Made by a program: the position numbers and the translations under genes. From assembly GCA_907165065.1 (NCBI GenBank), contig OU015523.1, positions 17,049,834-17,113,833 on the forward strand: DNA of 64,000 bases, read 5' to 3'. Within the stretch, counting starts at the first letter, position 1; every line of letters begins with the position of its first letter. The notes under the pieces are model-generated. The model was given only the letters and a program-made list of their open reading frames with translations, made no database searches and had not been told where the DNA came from. The stretch is from Caprimulgus europaeus (Eukaryota; Chordata; Aves; Caprimulgiformes; Caprimulgidae). Of the stretch, positions 62,718 to 64,000 are shown in pieces.

Positions 62718-63364
62718 TTTATTAAGAGGAAAAAAATATATTTTCTATAGCAGCTGTCAGGAGCTAAGAGTGAAAAAGCCACAGACGTGATACGCAGTCT
62801 ATCATTAGAGACTCTTTATAAATAGATTCTGTTTATATTTGTTCTTTGAATTAACTTGCAGAAATAATTTATTTTGCAGCTTTTCAGAACACAGTCACAC
62901 CACAGACATCATCTAGAAGAGAAAGGAAAGACAGCTTCACAAAACATGGATTTTCACTGGATATTGACAGACAGTTAAACCATCAACAAAAAAACAAACA
63001 AAAAACCCCACCAAACCAGCAACATCCCACAAAAACCAACCCTGACACTGCCCTACCATTAGAAATCTGAGTTGAAGTTTGGATCTCTTAAAATTTAAGA
63101 CAACAGAGGCAGAACCATACTCTGCTGCTGAAGAGCTACTCACAAAGGCTGTACACTGCCTGAAGGCTTCACCGCCTTTGCAAGGACAGCAGCGTTTACT
63201 CCAGTGTCAATGAGGATTACTTTGCCTTCCCCCTGCTAACACACCTTTGCCACCACAAACAGCGCTCTGGGCCTTCCAGTGGCACCAGCAGAGATGCCAG
63301 GGCCCTCCAGAGCCAGAGGTCCCAAAGGCTATACTCACCACATTCACAGTCCTGCTCATCTCAC
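62718..63364 (-). other. COX17: Probable COX17 3' untranslated region
   Basis: Non-coding sequence after the COX17 stop. AATAAA hexamers on the minus strand occur at 62718-62723 and near 62865-62872, so transcripts could end about 500 or 650 bases past the stop. The extent is inferred from these signals only. Confidence 0.45.
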
Positions 63365-63449
63365 TCATATCTTGAAGCCCAGAGCTCTCATACACTCTTT
63401 GTGAGCTTCAATTAGGTGCCCACAATTTTCTTCCCCCTTCTCAATGATG
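63365..63449 (-). CDS. COX17: COX17, cytochrome c oxidase copper chaperone, last exon only (partial)
   Basis: COX17 carries copper in the mitochondrial intermembrane space to SCO1/SCO2 and COX11 for cytochrome c oxidase assembly. This exon follows a TTTTGCAG acceptor and starts in phase 2, with C completing a Cys codon (TG|C). It reads [11 protein letters not shown], then [17 protein letters not shown] and a TGA stop. The second CX9C pair of the twin-CX9C fold is visible (Cys, nine residues GHLIEAHKE, Cys). The N-terminal exon, with the copper-binding Cys-Cys and the first CX9C, was not found in 63450-64000 and should lie past the window edge. The gene is on the same strand as POPDC2 and upstream of it, as in human. 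No defect is visible in this exon; a retrocopy is unlikely because an intron acceptor is present. Confidence 0.93.
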
Positions 63450-64000
63450 CTGCAAAACAAAAATATTTCCAAGGTTCAGCAACATGTTAATTTATTATCT
63501 GACGAAGTCAAAGGACTGACAAGCTGTTGGAGACAATCAAAAAACCTATTTGGCTCCAAAGATCTTTCACCTATCCTGTCCAGGGTAGTGCTGTTTTGGA
63601 AAGTATACTATCTCAAAAAGGTGCCCAAGCCTGCAGTGGTGCACTTAAAACTCTGATGAGAGGTGTAACAGAATTTCCTATTAACAGGCCAGCGCCTATT
63701 CTGGGCAAGTCTAGACTGGGATTTGTTACACAACATGAGGCTGTCGCATCGCTTCATCGGGTACGCTGATCTCGTCAACAACCATTTTCAAATCACGCAG
63801 TATGGAAGCAACAAAATTTCTCCAGTGAGAGACCAAACAGAATAGGTTGACCAGAAATGATGCTTTAGTCCAGCTTCAGTTGGTGTTTAGGGAACACGAA
63901 GCAAAAAAACCCCAACTGTCCAGCTACTCTTTAAAACATGATTACCACACATAGTAACTTTTGATGTTACACATCCATCCCAGTGTCTAATACATATTCA
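63450..64000 (-). other. COX17: Probable COX17 intron
   Basis: This stretch lies upstream of the last COX17 exon on the minus strand. I searched it for the CCAC copper-binding region and found none, so it is taken as intron continuing past the window. Confidence 0.6.

Noticed and set aside
1..64000. CRISPR arrays, prokaryotic operons, tRNA or rRNA genes
   Set aside because: No regularly spaced direct repeats, no ribosome-binding-site-led gene strings and no recognisable tRNA or rRNA core were seen; the gene structure is vertebrate.

Overview
The window looks like avian nuclear DNA. The evidence is vertebrate-style intron-rich genes, repeated fragments of CR1 LINEs with their typical 3' ends (copies of the ATTCTATGAT-type tail and the bird-style 'agaatcacagaatggtt' reverse complement), and an LTR of the type common in bird ERVL families. 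No bacterial, plasmid or phage features, no CRISPR and no operon structure are present. All protein calls rest on reading the sequence and on recalled family features; no database search was run. The species is not resolved.

Layout from left to right. Positions 1-13 kb: no recognisable gene; this stretch holds a degraded CR1 with a second CR1 inserted in it, a probable hAT-type element, a 27-bp minisatellite and a cluster of perfect hairpins. Positions 13.3-22.0 kb, minus strand: a broken or incompletely resolved immunoglobulin-superfamily gene. It has a signal-peptide exon in a CpG island (21959-22010), an IgV-like exon resembling CD58 (17607-17906) with an in-frame TGA, and a chain of four small exon-like segments (15348 down to 13289) that could code a cytoplasmic tail. 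Positions 26.6-43.8 kb, plus strand: a complete PLA1A (phosphatidylserine-specific phospholipase A1), 11 coding exons with an open 455-residue frame and an intact Ser-Asp-His triad. Positions 44-50 kb: intergenic, with one solo ERVL-type LTR. Positions 50.5-57.2 kb, minus strand: a complete POPDC2 (Popeye domain protein), 3 coding exons and 350 residues. Positions 57-62.7 kb: intergenic, no gene recognised. Positions 62.7-63.45 kb, minus strand: the last exon of COX17; its first exon must lie beyond the right edge.

The order PLA1A (+), POPDC2 (-), COX17 (-) is the same as I recall for human chromosome 3q13.33. PLA1A and POPDC2 converge, and POPDC2 and COX17 are head-to-tail. The genes are functionally unrelated (secreted lipid hydrolysis, cAMP-binding membrane protein of striated muscle, mitochondrial copper delivery), so the block is conserved synteny, not a pathway cluster. 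The unexpected member is the CD58-like gene immediately left of PLA1A, where mammals have ADPRH and CD80, together with its premature stop at what looks like a mutated Arg CGA codon. I did not find a convincing novel molecular system; the CD58-like locus is the best candidate for follow-up.
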